Shown here: positions 1-7,533 of the stretch, piece after piece
Position numbering within the stretch: position 1 is the stretch's first letter
Layout of the letters: the number at the start of each line of letters is the position of its first letter
Source of the DNA: Alkalilacustris brevis
GTDB lineage: Bacteria; Pseudomonadota; Alphaproteobacteria; Rhodobacterales; Rhodobacteraceae
DNA length: 43,613 nt
Direction of reading: 5' to 3'
Assembly: GCF_003350345.1 (NCBI RefSeq)
Contig: NZ_QNVJ01000100.1
Coordinates: forward strand, 1 to 43,613
Program-made: the position numbers and the translations under genes
Notes under the pieces: model-generated
Seen by the model: the letters and a program-made list of their open reading frames with translations, nothing else
Database searches by the model: none
Told to the model about the DNA's origin: nothing

Positions 1-100
1 ACGTAAAGACAAGGAACAGTTTCCCGCTTGCGCATGATCCGGGAACCTTCTTCAGCAGCCTGCTAAGTGCCTGCCCGCGCGCTCCTGGCCGGCGGGGGCC

Positions 101-204
101 TGCGGCGCGGATATTTTTTTCACAGTGAAGGGATGGGGCGCGCCTTGGAATTCACTGTGTGGAAATATCCTTGCCGAAGGCACCGGTGCGGCGCAGCCGC
201 ACCG
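101..204. repeat. Intergenic inverted-repeat element, copy 1, with adjacent GC hairpin
   Basis: The left arm (101-129) reads GCGGCGCGGATA, a T-tract, then CACAGTGAA. The right arm (151-180) reads TTCACTGTG then GGAAATATCC, the inverse of the left arm with some divergence. A separate GC-rich hairpin follows (184-192 pairing with 196-204, 3-nt loop). The same three parts recur in opposite orientation at 4201-4380, so this is a repeated mobile-like or REP-like intergenic unit rather than a unique hemA leader. Its function is unknown. Confidence 0.7.
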
Positions 205-341
205 AAGACCGGCGTTTCTGCCGTATCGCGAGGGCGTTTGTGGGGATGTGCCCTGTTGCCCGCGCAAGAGCAGCGAGGAGGGCGAAGTTCGCGGAGAGGC
301 TGCTGCGCCGCAAGGTCGCATCAATACTTGCGATGTAACCC

Positions 342-370
342 TTTCTGTCTGCGCGTGGAATGGCTATAAG
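342..370 (+). promoter_or_regulatory. Tentative hemA promoter
   Basis: A TATAAG -10-like hexamer (365-370) lies 17 bp after a weak TTTCTG -35-like hexamer (342-347). It is 36 bp before the TTG start of hemA. The -35 match is poor, so this is only a candidate. Confidence 0.28.
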
Positions 371-406
371 GTAGGCATACCCAGCCGGAAAGCCCGGGAG
401 AGAGCC

Positions 407-1630
407 TTGGATTATTCGCACGCCGTCGATGCCGCCATTCAGCGGCTGCATGATGAAGGTCGTTACCGCACCTTCATCGACATCGAGCGCAAGCGCGGCC
501 AGTTTCCGCGCGCCGTGTGGCGCCGCCCTGACGGCACCGAGCAGGATATCGTGGTCTGGTGTGGCAATGATTATCTGGGAATGGGGCAGCATCCGGTCGT
601 TCTGGAGGCGATGCACGAGGCGCTGGACACGACCGGCGCGGGCTCGGGAGGGACGCGCAACATCTCGGGCACCACGGTCTATCACAAGGCGCTGGAGGCC
701 GAGCTTGCCGATCTGCACGGCAAGGAGGCGGCGCTGCTGTTCACCTCGGCCTATATCGCCAATGACGCGACGCTTTCGACGCTGCCGCAAATATTCCGCG
801 ACCTGGTGATCGTCTCGGATGAGTTGAACCATGCCTCGATGATTCAGGGCATCCGGCACGGCCGCTGCGAAAAGCACATCTTCCGCCACAACGACCTGGC
901 GCATTTGCGCGAGATTCTGGAAGGCATCCGCCCGGGGCGGCCGATCCTGATCGCGTTCGAGTCGATCTACTCGATGGATGGCGATTTCGGCCCCATCGCC
1001 GAGATCTGCGATCTGGCGGATGAATTCGGCGCGCTGACCTATATCGACGAGGTGCACGCGGTGGGCATGTATGGCCCGCGCGGCGCCGGCATGTGCGAGC
1101 GTGATCGCCTGATGCACCGCATCGACATCATCAACGGCACGCTGGGCAAGGCCTTCGGCGTGATGGGCGGCTATATCGCCACCAGCGCGAAAATGGCCGA
1201 TGCGATCCGCTCCTATGCGCCTGGCTTCATCTTCACCACATCGCTGCCGCCGGTGGTGGCCGCCGGCGCAGCGGCCTCGGTGCGGCATCTCAAGGGGGAT
1301 CATGCGCTGCGCGAGCAGCACCAGGCCCAGGCGGCTGCGCTGAAGCTGCGTCTCAAGGGGCTGGGGCTGCCGCTGGTCGATCACGGCAGCCATATTGTGC
1401 CGGTGATCGTGGGCGACCCGGTGCATTGCAAGATGCTGTCCGACCGATTGCTGAGCGATTTCGGCATCTATGTGCAGCCGATCAATTTCCCCACCGTGCC
1501 GCGCGGAACCGAGCGGCTGCGCTTTACGCCCTCGCCGGTGCATGACGCCAGGATGACACAGCATCTTGTCTCGGCGCTTGACGAACTCTGGTCATATTGT
1601 GCGCTGAATCGTGCCGAGCTTTCTGCCTGA
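407..1630 (+). CDS. hemA: 5-aminolevulinate synthase
   Basis: Condenses glycine and succinyl-CoA to 5-aminolevulinate, the first step of the C4 (Shemin) route to haem, bacteriochlorophyll and cobalamin; a cytoplasmic PLP enzyme of the alpha-oxoamine synthase family. Visible motifs are [11 protein letters not shown] (about residue 53), the glycine-rich [12 protein letters not shown] (about 77-88), the IDEVHAVG cofactor strand and TLGKAFG with the Schiff-base lysine at residue 248. That is the number I recall for the Rhodobacter enzyme. A TTG start at 407 gives 407 residues beginning M-D-Y-S-H-A, matching the family N-terminus, and GGGAGAG lies just upstream. The ATG at 125 would add 94 unrelated residues and was rejected. 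The tail ends [10 protein letters not shown], as in Rhodobacter HemA. Confidence 0.96.
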   Translation: MDYSHAVDAAIQRLHDEGRYRTFIDIERKRGQFPRAVWRRPDGTEQDIVVWCGNDYLGMGQHPVVLEAMHEALDTTGAGSGGTRNISGTTVYHKALEAELADLHGKEAALLFTSAYIANDATLSTLPQIFRDLVIVSDELNHASMIQGIRHGRCEKHIFRHNDLAHLREILEGIRPGRPILIAFESIYSMDGDFGPIAEICDLADEFGALTYIDEVHAVGMYGPRGAGMCERDRLMHRIDIINGTLGKAFGVMGGYIATSAKMADAIRSYAPGFIFTTSLPPVVAAGAAASVRHLKGDHALREQHQAQAAALKLRLKGLGLPLVDHGSHIVPVIVGDPVHCKMLSDRLLSDFGIYVQPINFPTVPRGTERLRFTPSPVHDARMTQHLVSALDELWSYCALNRAELSA

Positions 1631-1745
1631 CGATGAAACGGGTTTAAAAAAAATAGCCTTGTGGTAACCTTGCCGCTATATGAGCGATGCGGCGAATCCC
1701 CTGGGCGGATGCCGTCACAGAAGCTGAAAGCAAGGGGCAGGGCGG

Positions 1746-2957
1746 ATGATCGGACGAAGGGAAACTCCTTCGACCCAGAAATCGGAAAAACCTCGGGGGT
1801 TTGACGATTACGACCTGCGCCTCGGCGATCTGATGCGGGGTGAGCGGGCGACCATCGGCAAGTCGCTCCTTGATGTCCAGCGCGAACTCAAGATCAAGGC
1901 GACCTATATCGCAGCCATCGAAAACTGCGATGTCGCCGCGTTCGAGACCCCGGGCTTCATCGCTGGCTATGTGCGGTCCTATGCCCGCTATCTGGGGATG
2001 GACCCGGAATGGGCCTATCAGCGCTTTTGTGAAGAGGCCGATTTCAGTGTCGTGCACGGCATGGCGGCCGAGGCCCTGCGCCGCACCCCCGCGCCGGAAC
2101 GCAAGGCACCGCCGCGCGCGCAGGAGCCGCGCGATCCGCTGGCGGCGGGCACCTTCATCCCCAAGGTGGATCCCTGGTACGGCCGGATCGAACCGGGCGC
2201 CGTCGGCTCCTTGGCGGTGCTGCTGGTGCTGATCGGGGCCATCGGCTACGGTGGCTGGTCGGTCTTTCAGGAGGTGCAGCGCGTGCAGCTCGCCCCGGTT
2301 GACGAGGCTCCTGGCGTGCTGGCCGATCTAGACCCGATCGGCGGCGCCGTGCTGGATGGGCTGCCCGAGGCGCCCTCCTCCGGTGTGGCGATGGGTGGCG
2401 GTGACGCGCTCAACCGGCTTTATCGGCCGCCCGCGCTCGATGCGCCGGTGATGGTGGCGCGTGACGGGCCGATTTCGGCCATCGATCCCCGCCGCAGCGA
2501 AGGCGCCTTTGCCCGGCGTTCGGCCGGCAACCAGATTGACGACGAGGCCGAGCGCATCGCCGCCGAGGTTGCTGCCCGTGCCAGCGGCGAAGGGGATACT
2601 GTTCAGGTTGTCGAGGCGGGCCCGCCGCAGGTCGAGCTTCTGGCGGTGCGCCCCTCCTGGGTGCGGGTGCGCGCGGCGGATGGCACAGTGCTGTTCGAAC
2701 AGATTCTCGATGCGGGCGAACGCTATGAAGTGGCGCAAACCGAAGAACCGGCGCGCCTGCGGGCGGGCAACTCCGGCTCGGTCTATTTCGTGGTCAATGG
2801 CGAAACCTTCGGCCCCGCGGCACCGGGTGCGAATATCGCCGATAATATCGCGCTTTCGGCCGAGGCGCTGCGCGACGGCTTCGCGCTGGCCGATCTGGGG
2901 CGTGACCCCGACCTTGCGCGTATGGTCGATGTGGCCGAGGCCGGCGGCGGCAACTGA
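1746..2957 (+). CDS. rodZ: RodZ-like helix-turn-helix membrane protein with DUF4115
   Basis: Predicted single-pass inner-membrane protein of 403 residues. An N-terminal HTH_25-type domain (about 25-100, with [20 protein letters not shown] and [12 protein letters not shown]) faces the cytoplasm. It is followed by a proline-rich linker and one membrane span (about 152-175). A low-complexity linker leads to a C-terminal RodZ-type DUF4115 beta domain (about 295-385, with [17 protein letters not shown] and [12 protein letters not shown]). RodZ proteins link MreB to the cell envelope. The position just before ispG is common for this family. I give the symbol with reserve because the linker is longer than in E. 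coli RodZ. Confidence 0.85.
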   Translation: MIGRRETPSTQKSEKPRGFDDYDLRLGDLMRGERATIGKSLLDVQRELKIKATYIAAIENCDVAAFETPGFIAGYVRSYARYLGMDPEWAYQRFCEEADFSVVHGMAAEALRRTPAPERKAPPRAQEPRDPLAAGTFIPKVDPWYGRIEPGAVGSLAVLLVLIGAIGYGGWSVFQEVQRVQLAPVDEAPGVLADLDPIGGAVLDGLPEAPSSGVAMGGGDALNRLYRPPALDAPVMVARDGPISAIDPRRSEGAFARRSAGNQIDDEAERIAAEVAARASGEGDTVQVVEAGPPQVELLAVRPSWVRVRAADGTVLFEQILDAGERYEVAQTEEPARLRAGNSGSVYFVVNGETFGPAAPGANIADNIALSAEALRDGFALADLGRDPDLARMVDVAEAGGGN

Positions 2958-3037
2958 CCCGCCTGCAATGCGGCGGTTGCCGCCCCGCGGCGCAAGCCCT
3001 ATGTCTGGGTCAGTTCTTCCACCCGAGGCCCGTGTTC

Positions 3038-4168
3038 ATGTCGCATAACCCCATCCGACCCTGGCGCAATATCGATCGCCGGAAATCCCGCCGGATCATG
3101 GTGGGGCCAGTGCCGGTGGGCGGCGATGCGCCGATCACCGTGCAGACCATGACCAATACCGACACCTCGGATGTGGCGGCCACCGTGGCCCAGATCACCC
3201 GCTGCGCCGAGGCGGGCGCGGACATCGTGCGCGTCTCCACCCCGGACGAGTCCAGCACGCGCGCCTTGCGCGAGATCGTGCGCGAAAGCCCGGTGCCGAT
3301 CGTCGCCGACATTCATTTTCACTACAAACGCGCGATCGAGGCCGCCGAGGCCGGCGCCGCCTGCCTGCGCATCAACCCCGGCAATATCGGTGCGCCCGAG
3401 CGCGTGCGCGAGGTGATCAAGGCAGCCCGTGATCACGGCTGCTCGATCCGTATCGGTGTGAATGCCGGCAGTCTGGAGCGGCAGCTGCTGGAAAAATATG
3501 GCGAACCCTGCCCGGGGGCGATGGTCGAATCCGGGCTCGACCATATCCGCATCCTTCAGGAGAACGATTTTCACGAGTTCAAGATCAGCGTGAAGGCCTC
3601 GGACGTCTTTCTGGCGGCGGCGGCCTATCAGAGCCTCGCCGAAGCGACCGATGCGCCGATCCACCTGGGTATCACCGAAGCGGGCGGGCTGATGACCGGC
3701 ACGATCAAGTCGGCCATCGGGCTGGGCAACCTGCTGTGGATGGGCATCGGCGACACGATCCGGGTGAGCCTGAGCGCCGACCCGGTGGAAGAGGTGAAAG
3801 TGGGGTATGAGATTCTCAAATCCCTGGGGCTGCGCCACCGCGGGGTCAACATCATCTCCTGCCCCTCCTGCGCGCGCCAGGGGTTCGACGTGATCAGGAC
3901 CGTCGAGGCGCTGGAAGAGCGGCTTGCCCATATCAAGACCCCGATGAGCCTTTCTGTCATCGGCTGCGTGGTCAACGGCCCCGGCGAGGCACTTATGACC
4001 GATGTGGGCTTTACCGGCGGCGGCGCCGGTTCCGGCATGGTCTATCTGGCAGGCAAGCAAAGCCACAAGATGTCGAACGACCGGATGATCGACCACATCG
4101 TCGAACAGGTCGAACGCCGCGCTGCCGAGATCGAGGCCGAACAGGCAAAGGCGAAGGCGGCCGAGTAG
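3038..4168 (+). CDS. ispG: 4-hydroxy-3-methylbut-2-en-1-yl diphosphate synthase (MEP pathway)
   Basis: Converts methylerythritol cyclodiphosphate to HMBPP in the non-mevalonate isoprenoid pathway; a cytosolic [4Fe-4S] enzyme. The three cluster cysteines are visible as CPSC (275 and 278) and GCVVNGPGE (310), with the fourth ligand Glu at 317. These sit five residues later than in the E. coli enzyme. The TIM-barrel half contains [17 protein letters not shown] and INPGNIG. The start was set at ATG 3038 ([12 protein letters not shown]), which has GAGG about 10 bp upstream; a GTG two codons earlier is possible. Length is 376 residues, close to the usual 372. It follows the rodZ-like gene by 80 bp. 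Confidence 0.96.
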   Translation: MSHNPIRPWRNIDRRKSRRIMVGPVPVGGDAPITVQTMTNTDTSDVAATVAQITRCAEAGADIVRVSTPDESSTRALREIVRESPVPIVADIHFHYKRAIEAAEAGAACLRINPGNIGAPERVREVIKAARDHGCSIRIGVNAGSLERQLLEKYGEPCPGAMVESGLDHIRILQENDFHEFKISVKASDVFLAAAAYQSLAEATDAPIHLGITEAGGLMTGTIKSAIGLGNLLWMGIGDTIRVSLSADPVEEVKVGYEILKSLGLRHRGVNIISCPSCARQGFDVIRTVEALEERLAHIKTPMSLSVIGCVVNGPGEALMTDVGFTGGGAGSGMVYLAGKQSHKMSNDRMIDHIVEQVERRAAEIEAEQAKAKAAE

Positions 4169-4457
4169 GGTAGCGTCGCCTTGTCCTACTTGCGCCGGTT
4201 ATCGGTGCGGCGCTGCCGCACCGATGCCTGCGGCGCGGATATTTTTCCACAGTGAATGCGTGCCGCGTTTCGCCATTTTGCGGAAGCGGTCAAACCGCTG
4301 CCACAGCCGGATCTTGTGAAACATCGAACTTTCCGGCGCGCCGCGCCCCTTCACTGTGAAGAAAATATCCGCGCCGCAGGCCCCCGCTGGCCAGAGGCGC
4401 GCGGACGGGGTCTCTTGTGGTGTGTGAAGCAGGGCGGAAAGCGCTGAGGCAAAAAAA
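4169..4457. other. Intergenic region after ispG
   Basis: No gene is supported. The region holds inverted-repeat element copy 2 (4201-4380), then an A-tract at 4451-4458 that serves as the T-tract of a minus-strand terminator. An open frame at 4256-4447 lies inside the repeat and is not credible as a gene. Confidence 0.6.
4201..4380. repeat. Intergenic inverted-repeat element, copy 2
   Basis: An 11-bp GC hairpin (4201-4211 with 4215-4225) is followed by a left arm (4229-4256) reading GCGGCGCGGATA, T-tract, CACAGTGAA. A right arm (4350-4380) reads TTCACTGTGAAG, AAAATATCC, GCGCCGCAGG. The arms enclose 93 bp, compared with 21 bp in copy 1 at 101-204, and the flanking GC hairpin is on the opposite side, so the two copies are inverted relative to each other. 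A half-like copy with AAAATATCCCCGCCGGAGGC lies near 14878. Confidence 0.7.
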
Positions 4458-4500
4458 ACGGCGGCACCCGGGAGGAGGAGGGGGTGCCGCCGTCTTTTTC
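4451..4500 (-). terminator. Terminator ending the CcsR array
   Basis: A perfect 12-bp stem (4458-4469 with 4482-4493) with a 12-nt loop containing the CCTCCTCCC motif is followed on the minus strand by eight T residues. On the plus strand the same stem is followed by CTTTTTC, so it may also stop read-through from ispG. The last sRNA unit and the terminator are one structure. Confidence 0.85.
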
Positions 4501-4654
4501 TGCGCGTGCCCCCAGGGAGGAGGAGGAGAGGAGCTTCGCGCATGTCATCCCGGCGCGTGGCCAGGACGGTGAGCGAGGACGCAGGGAGGAGGAGGCGCCT
4601 TCGCTCGTGTCAGCGATCGATCCCAGGGAGGAGGAGAAGGATCTTTCGCAGCTC

Positions 4655-4680
4655 TTTCAGGGCATCATGCGCCCTGTATC
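4655..4680 (-). other. Extra hairpin within the sRNA array lacking the loop motif
   Basis: CAGGGC (4658-4663) pairs with GCCCTG (4671-4676) around a 7-nt loop without CCTCC. It sits between the 4626 and 4699 units and may be a processing spacer; this is inference. Confidence 0.5.
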
Positions 4681-4771
4681 AAAGGGGCGGTGGCACGAGG
4701 GAGGAGGAGGAGACGTGCCACCGCCAATGACAGAAAACCCAGGGAGGAGGAGAGGGTTTTCTGTAACCTGT

Positions 4772-5017
4772 TCAATCCTTGAACGCCGCTTCCAACGCCA
4801 CGCGGGTAATCATCGAGCGGGTGATTCCGATGTCGTCGAGTTCGCGCTGTGAAAGGCTGTTCAGCTCTTCGTAGGTCTCGGCGAAGACCCGATGGCGCCG
4901 CCAGCTGTCGGCGAGCCCCGCGAAGAAGGTAGCCACCGCACCGGCGGCGCGCAACAGGGCGGGCCGGGCGCTCGGGGCGCTGGTGTTGGCAAGGCGGGTG
5001 TCGTTCACATAGGTCAT
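4772..5017 (-). CDS. ccaF1: DUF1127 small protein, CcaF1-like
   Basis: A basic 81-residue protein whose C-terminal half (RRHRVFAETYEELNSLSQRE, then LDDIGITRSMI) is a clear DUF1127 domain; the first 40 residues are Ala-rich. In R. sphaeroides the DUF1127 protein CcaF1 is described as an RNA-binding protein affecting maturation and turnover of CcsR sRNAs encoded behind it in the same transcript. The same arrangement is seen here, with the array beginning 8 bp after the stop codon. The start at ATG 5017 fits the domain. It has only a weak ribosome-binding site, which suits a gene whose transcript also acts as an sRNA precursor. The symbol is by synteny and domain, not by proven orthology. Confidence 0.87.
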   Translation of the reverse strand: MTYVNDTRLANTSAPSARPALLRAAGAVATFFAGLADSWRRHRVFAETYEELNSLSQRELDDIGITRSMITRVALEAAFKD

Positions 5018-5083
5018 GGCGTTTCTCTGTCTTTTCGGTTGCTCGGGGTCCGATGGGTTGGCCGCCGCGCTTCGTTGGGATTG

Positions 5084-5111
5084 AAGATAGCCATTTGCTG
5101 CGCTTGCACAA
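5084..5111 (-). promoter_or_regulatory. Candidate promoter of the DUF1127-CcsR transcript
   Basis: On the minus strand, TTGTGC (5106-5111) and TATCTT (5084-5089) are separated by 16 bp, about 67 bp before the start codon. The -35 lies within an inverted repeat TTGCAC-N12-GTGCAA (5104-5127). The R. sphaeroides homologue is heat-shock-sigma dependent; I cannot tell RpoH from RpoD use here. Confidence 0.45.
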
Positions 5112-5288
5112 TCCCGAGAAGGTGCAATGCTGCCATGCGGCAAGTGCATGGCGACGCAGGGTCAATTGCCCGCGCCATGTGCAGCCTGCCCGGGAAATGG
5201 GCAGCTGCGTGCCGCCTTTGCCCTTGCCGTCGCCGGAGATTGGGCCGAAATAGCCCGAAGAGGCGAAACCAACTGTGGAGAAGCGGCC

Positions 5289-6392
5289 ATGAGCCTGACG
5301 CGCGAGACGATTCTCGAAACCCTGGACAAGGTTGATCTGCCCGGGGGCGGGACACTTGTATCGCGCGATCTGGTGCGTGCGCTCACCATCGACGGGGGGG
5401 GCGTGCGTTTCGTGATCGAGGCCCCCAGCGCCGAAGAGGCGCGCGCGCTTGAAGCCGCGCGCGGCGACGCCGAGGCGCGGCTGCGTGCGCTTCCCGGTGT
5501 CGAGGCTGTCCAGGCGCTGCTGACTGCGCATGGTCCGGCCAAGCCCGCGCCCCAGGCCCGTCAGGCCCCGCCCAGGGGCGAGGAGGCGCCAAGCCTCAAG
5601 ATCGGCCGCCATCCCACAGGTGACAACAGCGCCCAGAAGATCGCCGGGATCGACCGCATCATCGCCGTGGGTTCGGGCAAGGGCGGGGTGGGAAAATCGA
5701 CCGTTTCGGCCAATCTGGCGGTGGCGCTGGCGCGGCAGGGGCGGCGCGTGGGCCTGCTCGATGCCGATATCTACGGCCCCTCGATCCCGCGGATGATGGG
5801 TGTGAACCGCCGCCCGGCCTCGCCCGATGGCAAGGTGATCCTGCCGTTGCACGCGCATGGCGTCACGTTGATGTCGATCGGCTTCATGCTGCCCGAGAAC
5901 GAGGCGGTGATCTGGCGCGGCCCGATGCTTATGGGGGCATTGCAGCAGTTGCTGACGCAGGTGCGCTGGGGCGAGCTGGATGTGCTGATCGTCGACATGC
6001 CGCCGGGGACCGGCGATGTGCAGCTTACGCTTTGCCAGCGCACGCAACTGACCGGGGCGATCGTGGTCTCGACCCCGCAGGATGTGGCGCTGCTGGATGC
6101 GCGCAAGGCGTTGCATGCGTTCAAGACGCTCAAGACCCCGGTGCTGGGGCTGATCGAGAACATGTCCACCTATGTCTGCCCTGAATGCGGGCATGAGGCG
6201 CATCTGTTCGGCCATGGCGGTGTGCAGGCCGAGGCCGAGACGCTGGGCCTGCCGTTTCTGGGGGCGCTGCCGCTGAGCCTGGATGTGCGGGTTTCGGGCG
6301 ATGCGGGCACGCCGGTGGCTGCCGGCGATGGCCCCGAGGCGGAAGCCTACGCGGCCCTGGCGCGGCGGCTGGTCGCGGGCGGGATGGCCTGA
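5289..6392 (+). CDS. apbC: Mrp/ApbC (NBP35-type) iron-sulfur cluster carrier ATPase
   Basis: Cytosolic P-loop protein that holds and transfers [4Fe-4S] clusters to target enzymes. The N-terminal MIP18/DUF59 domain (about 3-75) lacks an obvious cysteine. The deviant Walker A GSGKGGVGKST is at about residues 128-138, followed by LDADIYGPSIPRMMG, MPPGTGDVQLT and the cluster-binding pair CPEC (297 and 300). ATG 5289 has GGAG upstream and gives 367 residues, typical for the family. The open frame continues 162 bp upstream, but that part lies in the promoter region shared with the divergent DUF1127 gene and was excluded. Confidence 0.94.
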   Translation: MSLTRETILETLDKVDLPGGGTLVSRDLVRALTIDGGGVRFVIEAPSAEEARALEAARGDAEARLRALPGVEAVQALLTAHGPAKPAPQARQAPPRGEEAPSLKIGRHPTGDNSAQKIAGIDRIIAVGSGKGGVGKSTVSANLAVALARQGRRVGLLDADIYGPSIPRMMGVNRRPASPDGKVILPLHAHGVTLMSIGFMLPENEAVIWRGPMLMGALQQLLTQVRWGELDVLIVDMPPGTGDVQLTLCQRTQLTGAIVVSTPQDVALLDARKALHAFKTLKTPVLGLIENMSTYVCPECGHEAHLFGHGGVQAEAETLGLPFLGALPLSLDVRVSGDAGTPVAAGDGPEAEAYAALARRLVAGGMA

Positions 6393-6708
6393 GCGGCCAC
6401 CCCGGCGCGCAGCGAAGGCTGCCGGAGCCGCGTCCGGGATTTCATGGAACCAGCCCGATCACGCCCGAATCACGCGGCGCGCACGCCCCTGTGATTCGGG
6501 CGGATTCGCATGGAATTCCGTGAGATTCACCTGCGTAGTTGCTCTATCGGGTGTGTTTTTCGGGAAATGACGGGATATCCGGGCGGGGTCAGCCAGTGCG
6601 CGATATGTGGTGGCTGCCGCGCAGCGTGACGCTATACCTGCTAGTTTCCTGTGATATTTTATTGCGATGCGATGCCATCCTTTTGGTACTTCATTCCGGT
6701 TTTTGGCT

Positions 6709-6738
6709 TTGCGAGTGAACTTTTCCATTGATTACCAT
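6709..6738 (+). promoter_or_regulatory. Candidate promoter for the dcw leader RNA
   Basis: TTGCGA (6709-6714) and TACCAT (6733-6738) are spaced by 18 bp; each matches the sigma-70 consensus at four of six positions. Transcription from here would run about 220 nt to the hairpin at 6929-6966. Another possible -35 (TTGATT, 6728) has no good -10. Confidence 0.35.
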
Positions 6739-6744
6739 GAAATC

Positions 6745-6966
6745 CCGTGTCATCCCTGTATGCACGATGGGACGGGAAGAAGGGGCGAAAAGACCCCACA
6801 GGCACCCGAAGTCAGGTTTCATACAGGCTCCCCGATTTCATCGTGACGACAAGATCCGGCGCGCAAGCGAGCAGACATCCCCCCAGGTGGCGTGTGCAGT
6901 CGGGCAGCCCAGAAATGGGACGAGGGCGGCGGATTGGGCAGTGGCAGCAGCCCAATCCGCTGTTTT
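6745..6966 (+). ncRNA. UpsM-like sRNA from the mraZ leader (candidate)
   Basis: In R. sphaeroides the abundant sRNA UpsM (roughly 200 nt) is made from the 5' untranslated region of the dcw cluster by partial termination just upstream of mraZ. Here a terminator-like hairpin ends 60 bp before the mraZ start, with a candidate promoter about 220 bp before it. Position and architecture match. The 5' end is inferred and I could not compare primary sequence. Confidence 0.5.
6929..6966 (+). terminator. Attenuator-like hairpin upstream of mraZ
   Basis: GCGGATTGGGC (6929-6939) pairs perfectly with GCCCAATCCGC (6950-6960) over a 10-nt loop, followed by TGTTTT. The short, interrupted T-run suggests incomplete termination, so part of the transcription would continue into mraZ. 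Confidence 0.75.
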
Positions 6967-6992
6967 CATTCGCGGGGGGCGAAAAACGAATG
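6965..6992 (+). other. Second hairpin between attenuator and mraZ
   Basis: TCATTCG (about 6965-6971) pairs with CGAATGA (about 6986-6992) around a loop containing GGGGGGCGAAAAA. It could be an RNase-processing or mRNA-stability structure for the dcw transcript. Confidence 0.5.
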
Positions 6993-7026
6993 ACGAGGGC
7001 ACAGGCTGGCGAGGAGCCGCAAGGCA

Positions 7027-7533
7027 GTGGCGCGCAGATTCAGAGGCGAATTTCACCAAAAGGTGGACAGCAAGGGCAGGGTGTCGATTCCGGCCCTGTT
7101 TCGCCGCGTGATCGAAGCCGCCGACCCTGACTGGACCGACGGCCAGCGCCCCAACCTGGTAATCGTCTATGGCGACCACCGCCGCAAATACCTTGAATGC
7201 TACACCATCGAGGCGATCGACGAGATCGACCGCCAGATCGACGAGCTGCCGCGCGGCTCGATCGAGCGCAAGATGCTGGAGCGGCTGTTTCACGGTCAAT
7301 CCCACCCCACCCAGGTGGATGAAGACGGCCGCGTTGTCCTGCCGCAGAAACTGCGCGAGAAGATCGGGCTTGAGGGCGAGGCCTTTTTCATTGCCTCGGG
7401 CGATCGCTTTCACATCTGGCGGCCCGAGACCTACGAGGCCGAGGAAGTCGCCCGCACCGAGGCCTGGCTCGAGGAATTCCCCGAAGATTTCGATCCGCTT
7501 TCACTGTTGCCCGGGAAGAAGGAAACGCCCTGA
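7027..7533 (+). CDS. mraZ: Transcriptional regulator MraZ
   Basis: First gene of the dcw cluster; a ring-forming, SpoVT/AbrB-like DNA-binding protein that represses its own operon in E. coli. Two MraZ half-domains are visible. Each carries a D-x-x-G-R-V signature: [10 protein letters not shown] near residue 12 and [10 protein letters not shown] near residue 96. It starts at GTG 7027 with GAGGAG upstream and has 168 residues. Its stop overlaps the rsmH start (TGATG), so the two are translationally linked. Confidence 0.95.
   Translation: MARRFRGEFHQKVDSKGRVSIPALFRRVIEAADPDWTDGQRPNLVIVYGDHRRKYLECYTIEAIDEIDRQIDELPRGSIERKMLERLFHGQSHPTQVDEDGRVVLPQKLREKIGLEGEAFFIASGDRFHIWRPETYEAEEVARTEAWLEEFPEDFDPLSLLPGKKETP

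Larger units (their letters stand above)
1..406. other. Region upstream of hemA
   Basis: No gene is supported in this 406-bp stretch. Several frames stay open because of high GC, but none has recognisable protein features. It holds repeat copy 1 (101-204) and the probable hemA control region (about 205-406). I looked for an FNR-type TTGAT-N4-ATCAA box, as found upstream of hemA in some Rhodobacter, and did not see one. Confidence 0.6.
4451..4764 (-). ncRNA. CcsR-type sRNA array: six CCTCCTCCC-loop hairpins
   Basis: Read on the minus strand directly after the DUF1127 gene, six stem-loops each carry CTCCTCCC in the loop. The strand-plus motif GGGAGGAG occurs at 4742, 4699, 4626, 4584, 4515 and 4470. 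The best stems are 4730-4740 with 4754-4764 (11 bp), 4686-4697 with 4714-4725 (12 bp) and 4458-4469 with 4482-4493 (12 bp); the 4626, 4584 and 4515 units have weaker, bulged stems. In R. sphaeroides the CcsR1-4 sRNAs have the same loop motif, lie downstream of the DUF1127 gene ccaF1 and are co-transcribed with it under RpoHI/RpoHII. The loop equals the 16S anti-Shine-Dalgarno core, so pairing with GGAGG sites is plausible. The identification is by analogy; the sixfold count is seen directly. Confidence 0.88.
6393..7026 (+). other. Long leader/intergenic region before the dcw cluster
   Basis: 634 bp with no credible gene. The first 350 bp are relatively AT-rich for this genome, especially about 6520-6740. 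The rest holds a candidate promoter (6709-6738), a strong terminator-like hairpin (6929-6966), a second hairpin (6965-6992) and the mraZ ribosome-binding site. TGGGA/TGGGC words occur at about 6769, 6916 and 6935; they resemble MraZ box words but are not evenly spaced, so I do not call an operator. Confidence 0.6.

Noticed and set aside
125-406. N-terminal extension of HemA from ATG 125
   Set aside because: The added 94 residues run through the inverted-repeat element and do not resemble any HemA; the family start fits TTG 407.
152-1564. Long minus-strand open frame opposite hemA (470 codons)
   Set aside because: Shadow of hemA caused by high GC; composition is His/Arg-rich nonsense without a domain.
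4458-4764. The purine-rich GGGAGGAG repeats as a CRISPR array or coding repeat
   Set aside because: Stems differ in sequence, units are unevenly spaced and only the loop is conserved, which fits an sRNA family, not CRISPR or protein repeats.
5127-5288. Upstream in-frame extension of the Mrp protein with CGKC...CAAC cysteines
   Set aside because: It overlaps the promoter of the divergent DUF1127 gene and is absent from Mrp proteins; the cysteines look like chance.
4665-6215. 516-codon minus-strand frame spanning the DUF1127 gene and mrp
   Set aside because: It covers two real genes and the sRNA array in the wrong frame; not protein-like.
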